This document shows, piece after piece, positions 9,635 through 20,530 of a stretch of DNA of 64,000 nt. The stretch is from Megaustenia siamemsis. Taxonomy: Eukaryota; Mollusca; Gastropoda; Stylommatophora; Ariophantidae. The position numbers and the translations under genes are program-made. The stretch is from positions 33,534,782 to 33,598,781 of the forward strand of contig JAVIAB010000025.1 in NCBI GenBank assembly GCA_032433765.1. Direction: 5' to 3'. The notes beneath the pieces are model-generated. The model did not search any database. It was given only the letters and a program-made list of their open reading frames with translations, and was not told the origin of the DNA. Positions within the stretch are counted from its first letter, which is position 1; the number at the start of each line of letters is the position of its first letter.

Positions 9635-10333
9635 CTAAGTCTGAATAGTAATAAAACAGAAGTAATGGTCATATCGAAGAAACAATCATCACCAGCATGC
9701 AGCATAAAAATAAATAGGACACATTCGAAACAAGTGCAACATCTGAAATACTTGGGCACAATAATAACATCAGATGGAAGATGCATCACAGAAATAAAAA
9801 AACAAAATAGCCCAGGCCAATATAGCATTACTGAAAATGAAACATATCTTATGCAACAAGTCTAAGTCAATATAAGTGAGAAGGAGAATTCATCGGTTCC
9901 ATGTATAGCTAATTGTGACTTATAGAAGCGAATCATGGACAGTGGACAATCAAATGAAAAGACGGTTAGAGGCCACAGAGATGGGATTTCTCAGAAGAAT
10001 GTTGAAAGTTCCCTGGACAGCTAAAAAGACCAATTAGGAAGTTCTCAAAGAGGCCAACACAAAAAGGGAGCTCCTAAGAAACATCAGAAAGAAACAATCA
10101 ACATATTTTGGGCACATCATGAGAAGAGGAATGTTCAGATACTTTGTTGTAATGACAAAATGCATGGAAAGAGAGATCGCGGACGACAAAGAGAGAAAAT
10201 ACAAGATAGCTTGGTGTCATGGCATGGAAAACAGTCAACAATAGAATTGACACTGTGCACTGCGTATAGAAGATTGTGGAAGGACATGATTGCTTACGGC
10301 AAACCGGTATGGCACATGATGATGATGAGTCGC
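9635..10333 (+). mobile_element. L-D LINE fragment
   Basis: A 5'-truncated L-D copy starting at LNSNKTEVMVISKK, then LKYLGTIITSDGRC, with frameshifts near 9820 and 9910. It continues with ESWTVDNQ, ATEMGFLRRMLKVPW, EVLKEANTKREL, NIRKKQST, GHIMRR and KLWKDMIAY, ending in gatgatgatgag. It appears to sit in the 30-bp array, because array-like sequence resumes directly after its tail. It is non-functional. The better copy is at 55800-56547. Confidence 0.85.
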
Positions 10334-10419
10334 GGACCCCACAAATCAAACTCACCTCAAGATTTATAAGCCAAAAGTGTTCAACTACAAAATATCAAAC
10401 TCTTCTTCAAGCCTCCACG

Positions 10420-10855
10420 GACGCCCTGTGACGGCACCGCGGACCCCTGAGTGACACGGACCACCTGTGACGGCAGCGCGAAACCCTGGGTGACACGGAC
10501 CCCCTGTGACGGCACCGCGAACCCATGGTTGACACTGGCCCTCTGTGACGGCACTGCGAACCATTGGGTGACACGGACCCCCTGTGACGGCACCGCGAAC
10601 CCATGGTTGACACTGGCCCTCTGTGACGGCACTGCGAACCATTGGGTGACACGGACCCCCTGTGACGGCACCGCGGATCCCTGGGTGACACAGACCCGCT
10701 GTGACCGCACCATGGATCCCTGGGTGATACAGACCACCTGTGACGGCACCGTGAACCCCTGCGTGCCACTGACCCCCTGTGACGGCACCGTGAACCCCTG
10801 GGTGACACTGACCCCTGTGACGGCACCGCGAACCCCTGGGTGCCGCGGACCACCC
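10420..10855. repeat. 39-bp minisatellite, about 11 copies
   Basis: The unit contains cgcgaacccctgggtgacac then ggaccccctgtgacggcac. Two alternating subtypes (gttgacactggccctc and gggtgacacggacccc) give a 78-bp dimer in the first half. It is GC-rich, unlike the surroundings. Open frames on both strands come from the 13-codon period. The cgcggaccc word is shared with the 30-bp array. Confidence 0.95.
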
Positions 10856-10924
10856 TGCTACAAGATATTCCTCTCTTCATCTACGTCCACATCTCCTCGC
10901 CTTAGTTTCACCAGCTATATCTAA

Positions 10925-11578
10925 GTGAAGATTAGTCTCTCTTCTGATAAAATACCTAAAGAGAAGTGAAGATTAGTCTCTCTTCTGATAAAATGCCTAA
11001 AGAGAAGTGAAGATTAGTCTCTCTTCTGATAAATGCCTAAAGAGAAGTGAAGATTAGTCTCTCTTCTGATAAAATGCCTAAAGAGAAGTGAAGATTAGTC
11101 TCTCTTCTGATAAAATGCCTAAAGAGAAAGTGAAGATTAGTCTCTCTTCTGATAAAATGCCTAAAGAGAAGTGAAGATTAGTCTCTCTTCTGATAAAATG
11201 CCTAAAGAGAAGTGAAGATTAGTCTCTCTCCTGATAAAATGCCTAAAGAGAAGTGAAGATTAGTCTCTCTTCTGATAAAATGCCTAAAGAGAAGTGAAGA
11301 TTAGTCTCTCTTCTGATAAAATGCCTAAAGAGAAGTGAAGATTAGTCTCTCTTCTGATAAATGCCTAAAGAGAAGTGAAGATTAGTCTCTCTCCTGATAA
11401 AATGCCTAAAGAGAAGTGAAGATTAGTCTCTCTCCTGATAAAATGCCTAAAGAGAAGTGAAGATTAGTCTCTCTTCTGATAAAATGCCTAAAGAGAAGTG
11501 AAGATTAGTCTCTCTCCTGATAAAATGCCTAAAGAGAAGTGAAGATTAGTCCCTCTCCTGATAAAATGCCTAAAGAGC
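10925..11578. repeat. 41-bp minisatellite, 16 copies
   Basis: The unit is gtgaagattagtctctcttc then tgataaaatgcctaaagagaa. Copies are almost identical, with only t/c changes and single-base indels, suggesting recent homogenisation. The period is not a multiple of three, so no long frame appears. Confidence 0.95.
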
Positions 11579-12069
11579 TGCCTTTGGTTTTTCTTTATTA
11601 TTAAACCCGATCACGCCCTCTGACACTTCTTTGAGAACCACTTCTTTATTCTATCTATCCATGAAAATATGAACATCTCTCTCTCTCTAAACCACGTCTC
11701 CATCTTTAATTACTCTTCTCTTATTGATTGTCCATGTTTGGGATGTCTATAGCCACCTAGGATCATCTTGACGTTTTAAAAGTCTTTTCCTAGTTGATAC
11801 CAGAGATTTACCAGAGATAAATTCATGAATACTTGCCTCATATCACCAAATGCTATCATGACCTTTTCTGATCTTACTTTAACTCCATCAGACAGAGAAA
11901 TGTATAACGGAACAGATTTATGTATTTTTTAGATTTTTAGATTAAATATTTAGATAGATTATATATATATAAAAAGAAACGGGTCGTCTGTTGAAGATAG
12001 GCAATAGACACAACTACAGAGAGTAACTAGAGATACAAGTGAAAATATAATTAAAATGACAGCTAAGAA
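11579..12069. other. Unassigned stretch
   Basis: A short motif resembling a hAT-type end (complement of agtggttctcaaag, 11626-11639) and a small AT microsatellite near 11960. No gene is recognised. Confidence 0.5.
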
Positions 12070-12457
12070 ATATGATGTTAAAATAAACACTTTATTATGA
12101 TGTTAAAACAAACACTTTATTATGATGTTAAAATAAACACTTTATTATGATGTTAAAATAAACACTTTATTATGATGTTAAAATAAACACTTTATTATGA
12201 TGTTAAAATAAACACTTTATTATGATGTTAAAACAAACACTTTATTATGATGTTAAAATAAACACTTTATTATGATGTTAAAATAAACACTTTATTATGA
12301 TGTTAAAATAAACACTTTATTATGATGTTGAAAACAAACACTTTATTACGTTAAAATAAACACTTTAATATAATGTTAAAACAAACACTTTAATATGATG
12401 TTAAAACAAACACTTTAATATGATGTTAAAACAAACACTTTAATATAATGTTAAAAC
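12070..12457. repeat. 25-bp minisatellite, about 15 copies
   Basis: The unit is tatgatgttaaaataaacac then tttat. It is near-identical through the first two thirds. The last four units change to ttaatatgatgttaaaacaa. Confidence 0.95.
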
Positions 12458-12479
12458 ACAGGTTACTTATCTCATCTGT

Positions 12480-13500
12480 CCAAGTGGACTCTTTGAGCTA
12501 AGTTATTGAGTTATTAGTGGGTCATCATCATTGCACTCCGAACATGCCCATAGGTGCTCAGATCCCCTCCTCAGCAAGTCTCGCAGTGTCCAGCGACTGA
12601 CGACTCCAGTTCTGAGTTGGTTGATTAGTCTTCTTACACGGCCACTAAGTTTCTCGTTTCTGGCTGTGCCCATCTTAACTCCCATCTCTTTCATTCGAAG
12701 AAATGACATGGACTCATGTTTATCGAAGTCCTGTGTGCTTCCCACATCCCGGAGGGCATTGATGATGTCCGCCCGATCCATTGGTTGCCCGTTCTCAACG
12801 ACAGCGCAGCTAGCCAACCTGTCCGCTCTTTTATTTCCCCGTACTCCTGCATGTCCAGGGGCGTAGACAAAGGTGACCTTACGTATTTTTGACTTCTGCA
12901 AAGACTCTACCCATTGCCTACGTACAGAGCCTGCTCCACTTTTCGTATCATGCTCATCGAATCACTCAGTATACAAGCATGGACATAGTCTTGTGACTCT
13001 AACCAGATGAATGTTCTGGCACTGCCATCACCTCCATCGCCATGCTACTCGTGGTCATGACGTATGCACCACTGTCTTCCTTGACTATTCTGCTGCCGAG
13101 CGTGCTGTAAATGCCCATGCACTTCTTTGGTGTCGCAATACAGATCCGGGAGCCGCGATAGCTCAGTGGTTAGTGAACTGGACTACAAAAGACAAGAGGT
13201 AGGGTTCGATCTCAATCGACGGCTTCCGGGTCACCCAGCCATAAATGGGTACCGGATTTTATTCTGGGAAAGTTAAGCAGCACTGGCGTAATACCGACCA
13301 CATTACTCCAAAAATCATGTGCTGAATGTCTGTAAAATATAGGGTCACTAACACCATATTCCCTATACGCCACTTGGCGTGACTTGGGTACTTTACTTAC
13401 ATTTACTATTACAGATCCGTCTGTATAGATGACTGCATCTTTCTCATCGGTGTTATCCCAGATGAGACCGTTGAGCTCCGCATTGACCACGACTGAGTTC
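12480..13500 (-). mobile_element. L-F LINE, RNase H domain and C-terminus, split by SINE-A
   Basis: On the minus strand 13500-13410 gives VNAELNGLIW and DAVIYTDGSV, the first RNase H catalytic Asp. SINE-A then interrupts. The domain resumes below 13139 with the MEVMAV glutamate, the CILSDSMSMIRK aspartate, VTFVYAPGHAGVRG and NKRADRLA. The tail LRTGVVSRWTLRDLLRRGSE and HLWACSEC follows, ending in ataactcaataact repeats. All four RNase H motifs are seen but in separate, shifted frames, so no active enzyme is made. Role in the live element: removal of template RNA during target-primed reverse transcription. Confidence 0.85.
13149..13409 (+). mobile_element. SINE-A copy 4, full length with 10-bp TSD
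   Basis: A complete copy: acceptor-like gggagccgcga, A box tagctcagtgg, B box ggttcgatct (one change), body, the cgccacttggcg palindrome and a ttactt-type tail. The target-site duplication tacagatccg lies at 13139-13148 and 13410-13419. The matching empty site is present in the L-F copy at about 58226-58240. It is best read as a pol III-transcribed, LINE-mobilised element. Confidence 0.95.
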
Positions 13501-13892
13501 TTTAAGCTAAAAAGAGGGAGAACTCAGTTAACAAATCAGGAACTGTCATGTAGTAGAGGGGCAGGGGATAGAGTGTTAGAGGAAAAGTAATGTAACGGAA
13601 AATAGTGTAGATAGAGATTCACAGTATGGGCCAGACTTGAAACACTCTCGTCTATAAAGAATGGCTCCAGGCAGAGTTTTATTGATAATGTTGTTGTTGT
13701 TCTAGTAGATACGACCTGATGTGTCAACGGGTATTGATTGTTACGTCTGTTCACGTAAACAATGTCAATAACAATCATGATTGTAATAAACGAACGTTCG
13801 TCTACCATTTATTGAGTCTACATGTAGTTCAGGGCTCTTCAAATTTGTAGACTGTGGGTACCATGTATGTAGCCTATCCTGTTCTGCATGTT
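13501..13892. other. Unassigned stretch
   Basis: AT-rich single-copy-looking sequence between the L-F and L-A fragments. No domain or RNA motif is recognised. Confidence 0.5.
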
Positions 13893-14475
13893 ATTGTTCA
13901 TCATCATCATTGAGTGCCGTATCGGAAACGAAGGTTGGCTACCATAGAGCGACATTCCACTCTGTCTCTTGCAATGATGGCACAGATTGTCATAGGTTGA
14001 CTTGTCCATCTTTTGATGTAACTCGTCCATGTTAGTCTTGGTCTGCCTCTGCTCTTTTACATTGTATTTTCCCATCCAATATTACTTTTTATTAGGTTGT
14101 TGTGTCTTTCAACATGCCCTAAAAAATTTTTTGATTTTCTGAATTGTATTTAGTAGTTCTCATTTCATTTTTATTTGTTTTGAAACTTCATCGTTTGTTT
14201 TCTTTTCTTTCCGTCCAATTCTACCTATTCTTCTATAAATCCACATTTCAAAGACTTCAATTTTCTGCTCTGTTTTCTTGTCTAATGTCCATGTTTCTGC
14301 ACCATACAGGAATATTGATAAGATGTAATATTATGCTCTCCTTAGTTTCAGCCCCGGTGTTATTTGTTTTGTTGTTAGTATATTTTTCATGGCATTAAAA
14401 TTACTTTTTGCCATACCTATTTTTGTTTATTTCAGTTTTAAAATGTCCATCCCTGATTACCTAAAACAATAGTTA
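13893..14475 (-). mobile_element. L-A LINE fragment
   Basis: A minus-strand copy running from the KIGMAKSNFN-type segment through the LDKKTEQKIEVFEMWIYRR, NDEVSKQ and GHVERHN-type blocks to EWRSMVAN and a (GATGAT)n tail at 13897. Frameshifts and a deletion remove the cysteine/tyrosine-rich block. It lacks RT motifs. At its 5' end (14476-14483) it is joined to the P repeat, which is also joined to L-A at 38216. Confidence 0.85.
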
Positions 14476-14482
14476 GAATTTC

Positions 14483-14590
14483 TCTCTATGGCGTTCTCTG
14501 GAATGTTACGCGATGAGGCCCCAATCTTTGTCACGTGGTCTGCCATTTTCGTTGTTGTTACAATTCAGTTTCGCTTTATTTTCATGACCA
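14483..14590 (-). repeat. Dispersed repeat P
   Basis: It matches 38040-38215 in inverted orientation; shared words include gtaacaytccagagaaygcc-like and gcctcatcacgtaac blocks. The content is unknown. In both places it lies directly 5' of a differently truncated L-A copy. Confidence 0.65.
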
Positions 14591-14594
14591 CGAA

Positions 14595-15060
14595 TTTTGT
14601 GTAATCGACACGTATGATAAGAAAAGTGGAGGCGGGCTCTGTAAGCAGGCAATGGGTAGAGTCATTTCAGAAGTCAAAAATACGTAAGGTCACCTTTGTT
14701 TATGTCCCTGTACATGCAGGAGTACATGGAAATGAAAGAGCGGACAGGTTGGCTAGCTGCGCTGTCGTTGAAGACGGTCAACCAATGGGTCGAACGGACA
14801 TCATTAATGCCCTCGAGATGTGGGAAGGGCACAGGACTTCGACAACCATGAGTCCACGTCACTCCTTCGGATGAAAGAGATAGGAGTTAAGATGGGCACA
14901 GCCAGAAACGAGGAAACTTAGTGGGCGTGTAAGAAGACTTATCAACCAACATAGAACTGGAGTCGTCAGTCGCTGGACACTGCGTGGCTTGCTGAAGAAG
15001 GGGATCTGAGCACCTATGGACATGTTCGGAGTGTTGTGATGATGACTCGCAAATAACTAA
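14595..15060 (+). mobile_element. L-F LINE, second half of RNase H and C-terminus
   Basis: It starts at MIRKVEAGSVSRQWVES and gives VTFVYVPVHAGVHGNERADR (the catalytic His changed from GHAG to VHAG), then ASCAVVEDGQPM. Frameshifts follow, then KMGTARNE, RRLINQHRTGVVSRWTLR and HLWTCSEC. It is 5' truncated before the first two catalytic residues and is a dead copy. It is followed by ataactaa and a 10-bp array. Confidence 0.85.
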
Positions 15061-15074
15061 GGTTTGTGTAATAA

Positions 15075-15134
15075 TTTGTGGCTATTTGTGACTATTTGTG
15101 ACTATTTGTGACTATTTGTGGCTATTTGTGACTA
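15075..15134. repeat. 10-bp array, 6 copies
   Basis: The unit is ctatttgtga, a local expansion directly after the L-F tail. Confidence 0.9.
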
Positions 15135-15185
15135 TATAATTAGGACCGGCTATAGACCGTAGATTCAACCAGAAGTGTTGCGTAG

Positions 15186-15878
15186 CATCATCATCATCAA
15201 GTACCGGGTCTTCTGGCATAGGTGATCATGTCTCACCACAACTTTTGATCTCGACAGTTATCTATCATTTCTGTTGTTGACCTTCTGCCAAGCCATTCTC
15301 TTAACTGTCTGGTATCTTTTCTATTTGCTTCCCTCTATCTCTTCGTCCCTCATTTTTCCTGTTGTTACAATATATTCCAGCTGTTCTCTTTCATTACATG
15401 GCCAAAAAATGATGATTGTTTCTTACTAATATTGGACATTAGCTCTGTTTTCTTTGGCCTCTTTCAGAACGTTTTCATTACTCTTCTTAGCTGTCTATTG
15501 TATTCTCAACATTCTTCTGTAAAACCACATACTACAGACTCCAGTGTTTTTTGTCTGTTGTCCATGCTTCACATCCATATGTTAAGACTGGCTCAACATA
15601 ACATTTAAGAACTCCTTTTTCTTGTTTCTATTGTCAAAAATGGATTACATGTTATCCTCCTCATTTTTTGGAAAGCTGCTTTTGCCTGAGCCATTCTGCA
15701 TCTCACCTCTTTTGTGCATATCTTCCGTCTGAGGTTAACAAAGTTCCCAAATATTTCAATTTACTTACTTGTTTTAATATTGTTCCACCTGTTTTTATTT
15801 TGCACTGAGGTGATGTCTTTTTTGTTGTTGTTATCATCACCTGCGTCTTGTTGTATAAGGCTGAGTCCTTTATTTATT
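15186..15878 (-). mobile_element. L-C LINE fragment
   Basis: Minus-strand L-C from the KGLSLIQQDAG-type segment (after the YADD box) through the ASPQCKIK, ILKQ, FKYLGTLLTSDGRC, AAFQKMR, CEAWTTDKK, NVLKEAK and GHVMKE-type blocks to MITYA and a catcatcatc tail. There are many single-base changes and frameshifts. On the 5' side it abuts the TTAGGG-like tract at 15890. Confidence 0.85.
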
Positions 15879-15889
15879 TATAACTGTGG

Positions 15890-15942
15890 TTAGGGTTAGG
15901 GTAACGGTTAGGGTTAGGGTTACGGTTAGGTTAAGGTTAGAG
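15890..15942. repeat. Interstitial telomere-like (TTAGGG)n tract
   Basis: About nine degenerate units: ggttagggttagggtaacgg, ttagggttagggttacgg, ttaggttaaggttag. TTAGGG is the usual metazoan telomere unit and differs from the TTAGG of most insects. It sits at the 5' edge of a minus-strand L-C copy. Confidence 0.85.
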
Positions 15943-15954
15943 TTAATGCAGCAG

Positions 15955-16280
15955 TAGATAGACTCCTGGGAGTCATGACTCAGGTAGGCTCACATCCTTA
16001 GAGTGTTAAGAAGCTAAAGACTCCAAACACTTCCTCGAAAGTGGACGACTTTGATGATCAGATCGCCATCTACTGCGAAGCTCTATATAAGAGTTTCACA
16101 GCCAGAAACGAGAAACTTAGTGGCCGTGTAAGAAGACTAATCAACCAACACAGAACTGGAGTCGTCAGTCACTGGCCACTTCGAGACTTGCTGAGGAGGG
16201 TATCTTAGCACCTATGGACATGTTCGGAGTGCAATGAAGATAACCTGCTAATAACTCAACAACTCAATAACTCAATAACT
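15955..16280 (+). mobile_element. L-F LINE C-terminal fragment with internal deletion
   Basis: A 5' block (LKTPNTSSK-like; ctacTGCGAAGCTCTATATA) is joined to the RNase H-distal tail (ARNEKLSGRVRRLINQHRTG, HLWTCSECNED). The RNase H domain itself is missing. The last bases form an aataactc repeat tail. The same 5' block occurs at 21120-21205. Confidence 0.75.
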
Positions 16281-16612
16281 AAAATATCTCAATAGGGGAG
16301 AACAGCTGGAAGCAGGCATGTATTGTGACACTATGGGACTAAGCTGGTTAGGGCGCTCGCTACTAGTCTGAAGTGTCCCGGGGCACATTACTCAGAAATG
16401 GCGACGTTTTTCCCCTCACCGACATGGCTTCTTGGTTCATCCATTCTATGAAATTAAATACAGGGAGTTATAGGGACTTTTATTTTTTTAATCGGCAAAT
16501 AGTGAAGCTTGGAGTGATACATTACCCATAGAGTGGTGTCTTTGGTCAATGGAAGATATGGTCTCTAGTTCCCTATTCCGTCAACGACGTATTGTCGGGA
16601 CGCGGTTGTATA
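16281..16612. other. Unassigned stretch
   Basis: It includes a weak tRNA-like piece (ctggttagggcgctcgctac, near 16345) that may be an eroded SINE head. Nothing else is recognised. Confidence 0.4.
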
Positions 16613-18650
16613 CTTACTTAGTAGAGGGAACCCTTACTTAGTAGAGGGAACCCTTACTTAGTAGAGGGAACCCTTACTTAGTAGAGGGAACCTCTACTTA
16701 GCGCAGGAACCCTTACTTAGTAGAGGGAACCCTTACTTCACGGAGTGAACCATTACTTAGCGCAGGGAACCCTTACTTCACAGAGGGAACCCTTACTTAT
16801 TGCTGGGAATTTTTACTTAGCGCTGGGAACCCTTTCTTAGCGCAGGAAATTCTTACTTAGTGGAGTGAATTCTTACTTAGGGTAGGGAACCCTTACTTAG
16901 GGTAGGGAACTCTTACTTGGTGGAGGGAACCTTAATTAGTGGAGGGAATCCTACTGAGGGTATGGAAACTTTGTTTATAACAGTAGGGAACTCTTACTTG
17001 GTGGAGGGAACCTTAATTAGTGGAGGGAATCCTACTGAGGGTATGGAAACTTTGTTTATAACTTAGGGAACTCTTACTTGGTGGAGGGAACCTTAATTAG
17101 TGGAGGGAATCCTACTGAGGTATGGAAACTTTGTTTATAACAGTAGGGAACTCTTACTTGGTGGAGGGAACCTTAATTAGTGGAGGGAATCCTACTGGGG
17201 TATGGAAACTTTGTTATAACAGTAGGAACTCTTACTTGGTGGAGGGAACTAATTAGTGGAGGGAATCCTACTGAGGGTATGGAACTTTGTTTATAACAGT
17301 AGGGAACTCTTACTTGGTGGAGGGAACCTTAATTAGTGGAGGGAATCCTCTGAGGGTATGGAAACTTTGTTTATAACAGTAGGGAACTCTTACTTGGTGG
17401 AGGGAACCTTAATTAGTGGAGGGAATCCTACTGAGGGTATGGAAACTTTGTTTTTAACAGTAGGGAACTCTTACTTGGTGGAGGGAACCTTAATTAGTGG
17501 AGGGAATCCTACTGAGGGTATGGAAACTTTGTTTATAACAGTAGGGAACTCTTACTTGGTGGAGGGAACCTTAATTAGTGGAGGGAATCCTACTGAGGGT
17601 ATGGAAACTTTGTTTATAACAGTAGGGAACTCTTACTTGGTGGAGGAACCTTAATTAGTGGAGGGAATCCTACTGAGGGTATGGAAACTTTGTTTATAAC
17701 AGTAGGGACTCTTACTTGGTGGAGGGAACCTTAATTAGTGGAGGGATCCTACTGAGGGTATGGAAACTTTGTTTATAACAGTAGGGAACTCTTACTTGGT
17801 GGAGGGAACCTTAATTAGTGGAGGGAATCCTACTGAGGGTATGAAACTTTGTTTATAACAGTAGGGAACTCTTACTTGGTGGAGGAACTTAATTAGTGGA
17901 GGAATCCTACTGAGGGTATGAAACTTTGTTTATAACAGTAGGGAACTCTTACTTGGTGGAAGAGACTCTTACTTAGTGGAAGAAATAGTCTGTTTTTTAG
18001 CAGAGGGAAATCTCTTATTTAGCTGAAGGAATCTCTTATTTAGCAGAAGAAATCTCTTATTTAGCAGAAGAAATCTCTTATTTAGCAAAAGGAATCTCTT
18101 ATTTAGCAGAAGTAATCTCTTATTTAGCAGAAGAAATCTCTTATTTAGCAGAAGAAATCTCTTATTTAGCAGAAGAAATCTCTTATTTAGCAAAAGGAAT
18201 CTCTTATTTAGCAGAATGATTCTCTTATTTAGCAGAAGGAATCTCTTATTTAGCAGAAGGAATATCTTATTTAGCAGAAGGAATCTCTTATTTAGGAGAA
18301 GGAATGTCTTATTTGGTAGGAATAATCTCTTATTTGCAGAAGGAATCTCTTATTAAGCAAAAGGATATCTTATTTAGCAGAAGGAATCTCTTTTTTTAGC
18401 AGAAGGAATATCTTATTTAGTAAAGAAATCTCTTATTTAGCAGAAGAAATCTCATATTTAGCAGAAGGAATCTCTTTTTAGCAGAAGGAATCTCTTTTTT
18501 AGCAGAAGGAATATCTTATTTAGTAGAAGTAATCTCTTATTTAGCAGAAGGAATATCTTATTTAGTAGAAGTAATCTCTTATTAGCAGAAGTAATCTCTT
18601 ATTTAGCAGAAGGAATCTCTTATTTAGCAGGAGTAATAATCTCTCTTTTT
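16613..18650. repeat. 20/21-bp superarray with an 81-bp higher-order block
   Basis: There are three related blocks. 16613-16920 holds 20-bp units like cttacttagtagagggaacc. 16913-17960 holds about 13 copies of an 81-bp unit made of four diverged 20-mers. 17980-18650 holds about 30 units of 21 bp like aatctcttatttagcagaag plus g. All three share the ttAcTTAGnaGAnGgAA core. Open frames here are period artefacts. Confidence 0.9.
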
Positions 18651-18652
18651 TT

Positions 18653-18833
18653 TAACAACTGGAAAAATTGAGGGACGATGAGATAAAGGGAAGCAAAGAG
18701 AGAAGATACCAGACAGCTTAAGAGAATGGCTTGGCAGAAGATCAACAACAGAAATGGTAAATAACTGTCGTGATCGAAAGTTGTGGAGAGACATGATCAC
18801 CTACGCCAGCAGGCCCGGTACTTGATGATGATG
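18653..18833 (+). mobile_element. L-C LINE 3' stub inserted in the 21-bp array
   Basis: A 180-bp 5'-truncated L-C end (IEGRR-like, then RDRKLWRDMITYASRPGT and a gatgatgat tail). Array units of the 21-bp type resume at 18834, so the copy inserted into the satellite. atctct is repeated at both edges. Confidence 0.85.
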
Positions 18834-19125
18834 GATCTCTTATTTAGCAGAAGGTATCATGTATTTAACAAACGGAATTCTTTATTTGCGGACGGAACAC
18901 TTAGTAGTGAGAACCCATGCGAAGGGAAGACTTGCATAGTGAAGGGAACCCATTACAAGGAACACAAGTGAGTGAGCATGGGAGAGCGTTGTAGATTATA
19001 CCGTACGACACGGCGCTAATTAATGAACTGATGCACCAATAGGCGGCATTGTCCCTGCTTGTTTTCTGTTCTCGTCTGTCCGTCAGCGTCGACGGAATGT
19101 AGAGCCTTCGATCCTCTTTGGTTCG
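18834..19125. repeat. Degenerate array remnant and unassigned flank
   Basis: Units of the superarray (tatttagcagaagg, tagtgaagggaaccc) decay away by about 18965. The rest is unassigned. Confidence 0.6.
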
Positions 19126-19137
19126 TCTCACACATGG

Positions 19138-19393
19138 TAAGTAAGTAAGTACCCCCGTCACGCCAAGTGGCGTATAGGGAAATTTGGTGTTAGTGACCTT
19201 ATATTTTTACAGACCTTCAGCACATGATTTTTGGGGTAATGTGGTCGGTATTACGCCCGTGCTGCTTTACTTTCCCAAAAAAATTCCGGTACCCATTTAA
19301 GGCTGGGTGAACCCGGAAGCCGTCGGTTGGGATAGAACCCTACCCCTTGTCCTTTATAGTCCAGTTCACTAACCACTGAGCTATCGCGGCTCC
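19138..19393 (-). mobile_element. SINE-A copy 5, full length with 12-bp TSD
   Basis: A complete minus-strand copy with A and B boxes (one change in the B-box flank). The perfect target-site duplication tctcacacatgg is at 19126-19137 and 19394-19405. The tail at the left end is (TAAG)n. Confidence 0.95.
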
Positions 19394-19479
19394 TCTCACA
19401 CATGGTGTTTGTTGTGATATCCGATATTTCGCGTGTCCCTCTCTTATAAGATCTGTCTCTACCTCTACTGTTGTTGTAT

Positions 19480-20315
19480 CTATAGTTCGTTCACAAATTC
19501 GTGCCCACAGAGTTAATCAATTATCTCGGAAACTGATGAATTTCTGTAATTCTTTTTCATGAAATCTCATTCTTTCACCGACCTTCAGATTTGATAACAT
19601 TTAAGTACAAAGGTATTCTGAATTTTGCACAAATCGTTTTTTGTTATATAATTTTAGGAAAATATCAAACCGCGTGTTCTAAACATTAGATTTTACTGTA
19701 AATTATGTTAATTTTCTAACATTGCAAGCCAAAGGCGTATCCGTATTACAAAAATAGTAATATAACCGACCCCTTTTATATTCCTTGCAAAAGTGCATGT
19801 ACAATAACACAGTTACCTTTTGCATAGTGATGAATTTACACTTTAAACTCTTCATGGTTTTAAAAATCAAGTAGTCAATTCACAACAACTTAAAAATTAC
19901 CACACATACAGGAATATTCATTAATAGTAAATATTTTGTCAAAATACGCCTCTGGACCAATTTAACAACAAACCGGAAATGAAATGACAAAAAAAAAAAC
20001 CTCGAAGTGGCGTGGGTTTTACAAGTTAAGAGTGGGAAACGGTGCTAAGATTGTGTGGTGTGCACGTGAAATTTGCCTTTTTAATTGGTGAGTTGATTAC
20101 AACAAATGTGGGTATTGTAAAATCCTAGAATTTAGGACAAGAAAGAAAATAATATTTTTATATACCTCAAATAAGCAAAAATCTTTCCTATTGCATGACA
20201 GTAGAGCAAAAAATCAGACTGAAGGTCGGTGAAAAAATAAGATTTCACATTACAGTAATTCATCAGTTTCCGAGACAATAAACTCTGTGAGCACGAATTT
20301 ATGAACGAACTATAG
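19480..20315. mobile_element. Non-autonomous DNA transposon with ~105-bp terminal inverted repeats
   Basis: The left terminus (19480-19592) starts ctatagttcgttcacaaatt. The reverse complement of the right terminus (20213-20315) starts ctatagttcgttcataaatt. The two match at most positions over about 105 bp, including tctcggaaactgatgaatt and tttcaccgaccttcag. The 620-bp interior is AT-rich with no reading frame, so the element depends on a transposase elsewhere. The exact ends and target duplication are uncertain (a TA inside ctatag is possible), so no superfamily is assigned. Confidence 0.8.
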
Positions 20316-20530
20316 TTGTTTATGCTTGTAGCAAGATGTGTTTACCGATAGCCTTGTTGTGTGACCACACAGTTTAATTTGTTGTATTTGGATTAATCTC
20401 AGACTGGTGTTACTGCCTCTCTTGTCCTCTATTCTTCATTTTTTATTTTGCCTTTTATTGTTACGTTAAGTGTTCTCCAAAGACATCTCATTTTAGTTGT
20501 TGATTCCCCCCACCCCCCCTTTTTTTTTTA

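Noticed and set aside
8368..9828. Repeat protein candidates of 426, 290 and 337 codons
   Set aside because: All explained by the 30-bp array. Substitutions show no codon-position bias that I can see by eye.
12531..12866. Plus-strand 111-codon frame
   Set aside because: Antisense shadow of the L-F RNase H tail, which has recognisable motifs on the minus strand.
13149..13230. tRNA gene (A box, B box)
   Set aside because: The head is tRNA-like but the anticodon stem does not pair, the 3' acceptor is replaced by a SINE body, and TSDs flank the full 261 bp.
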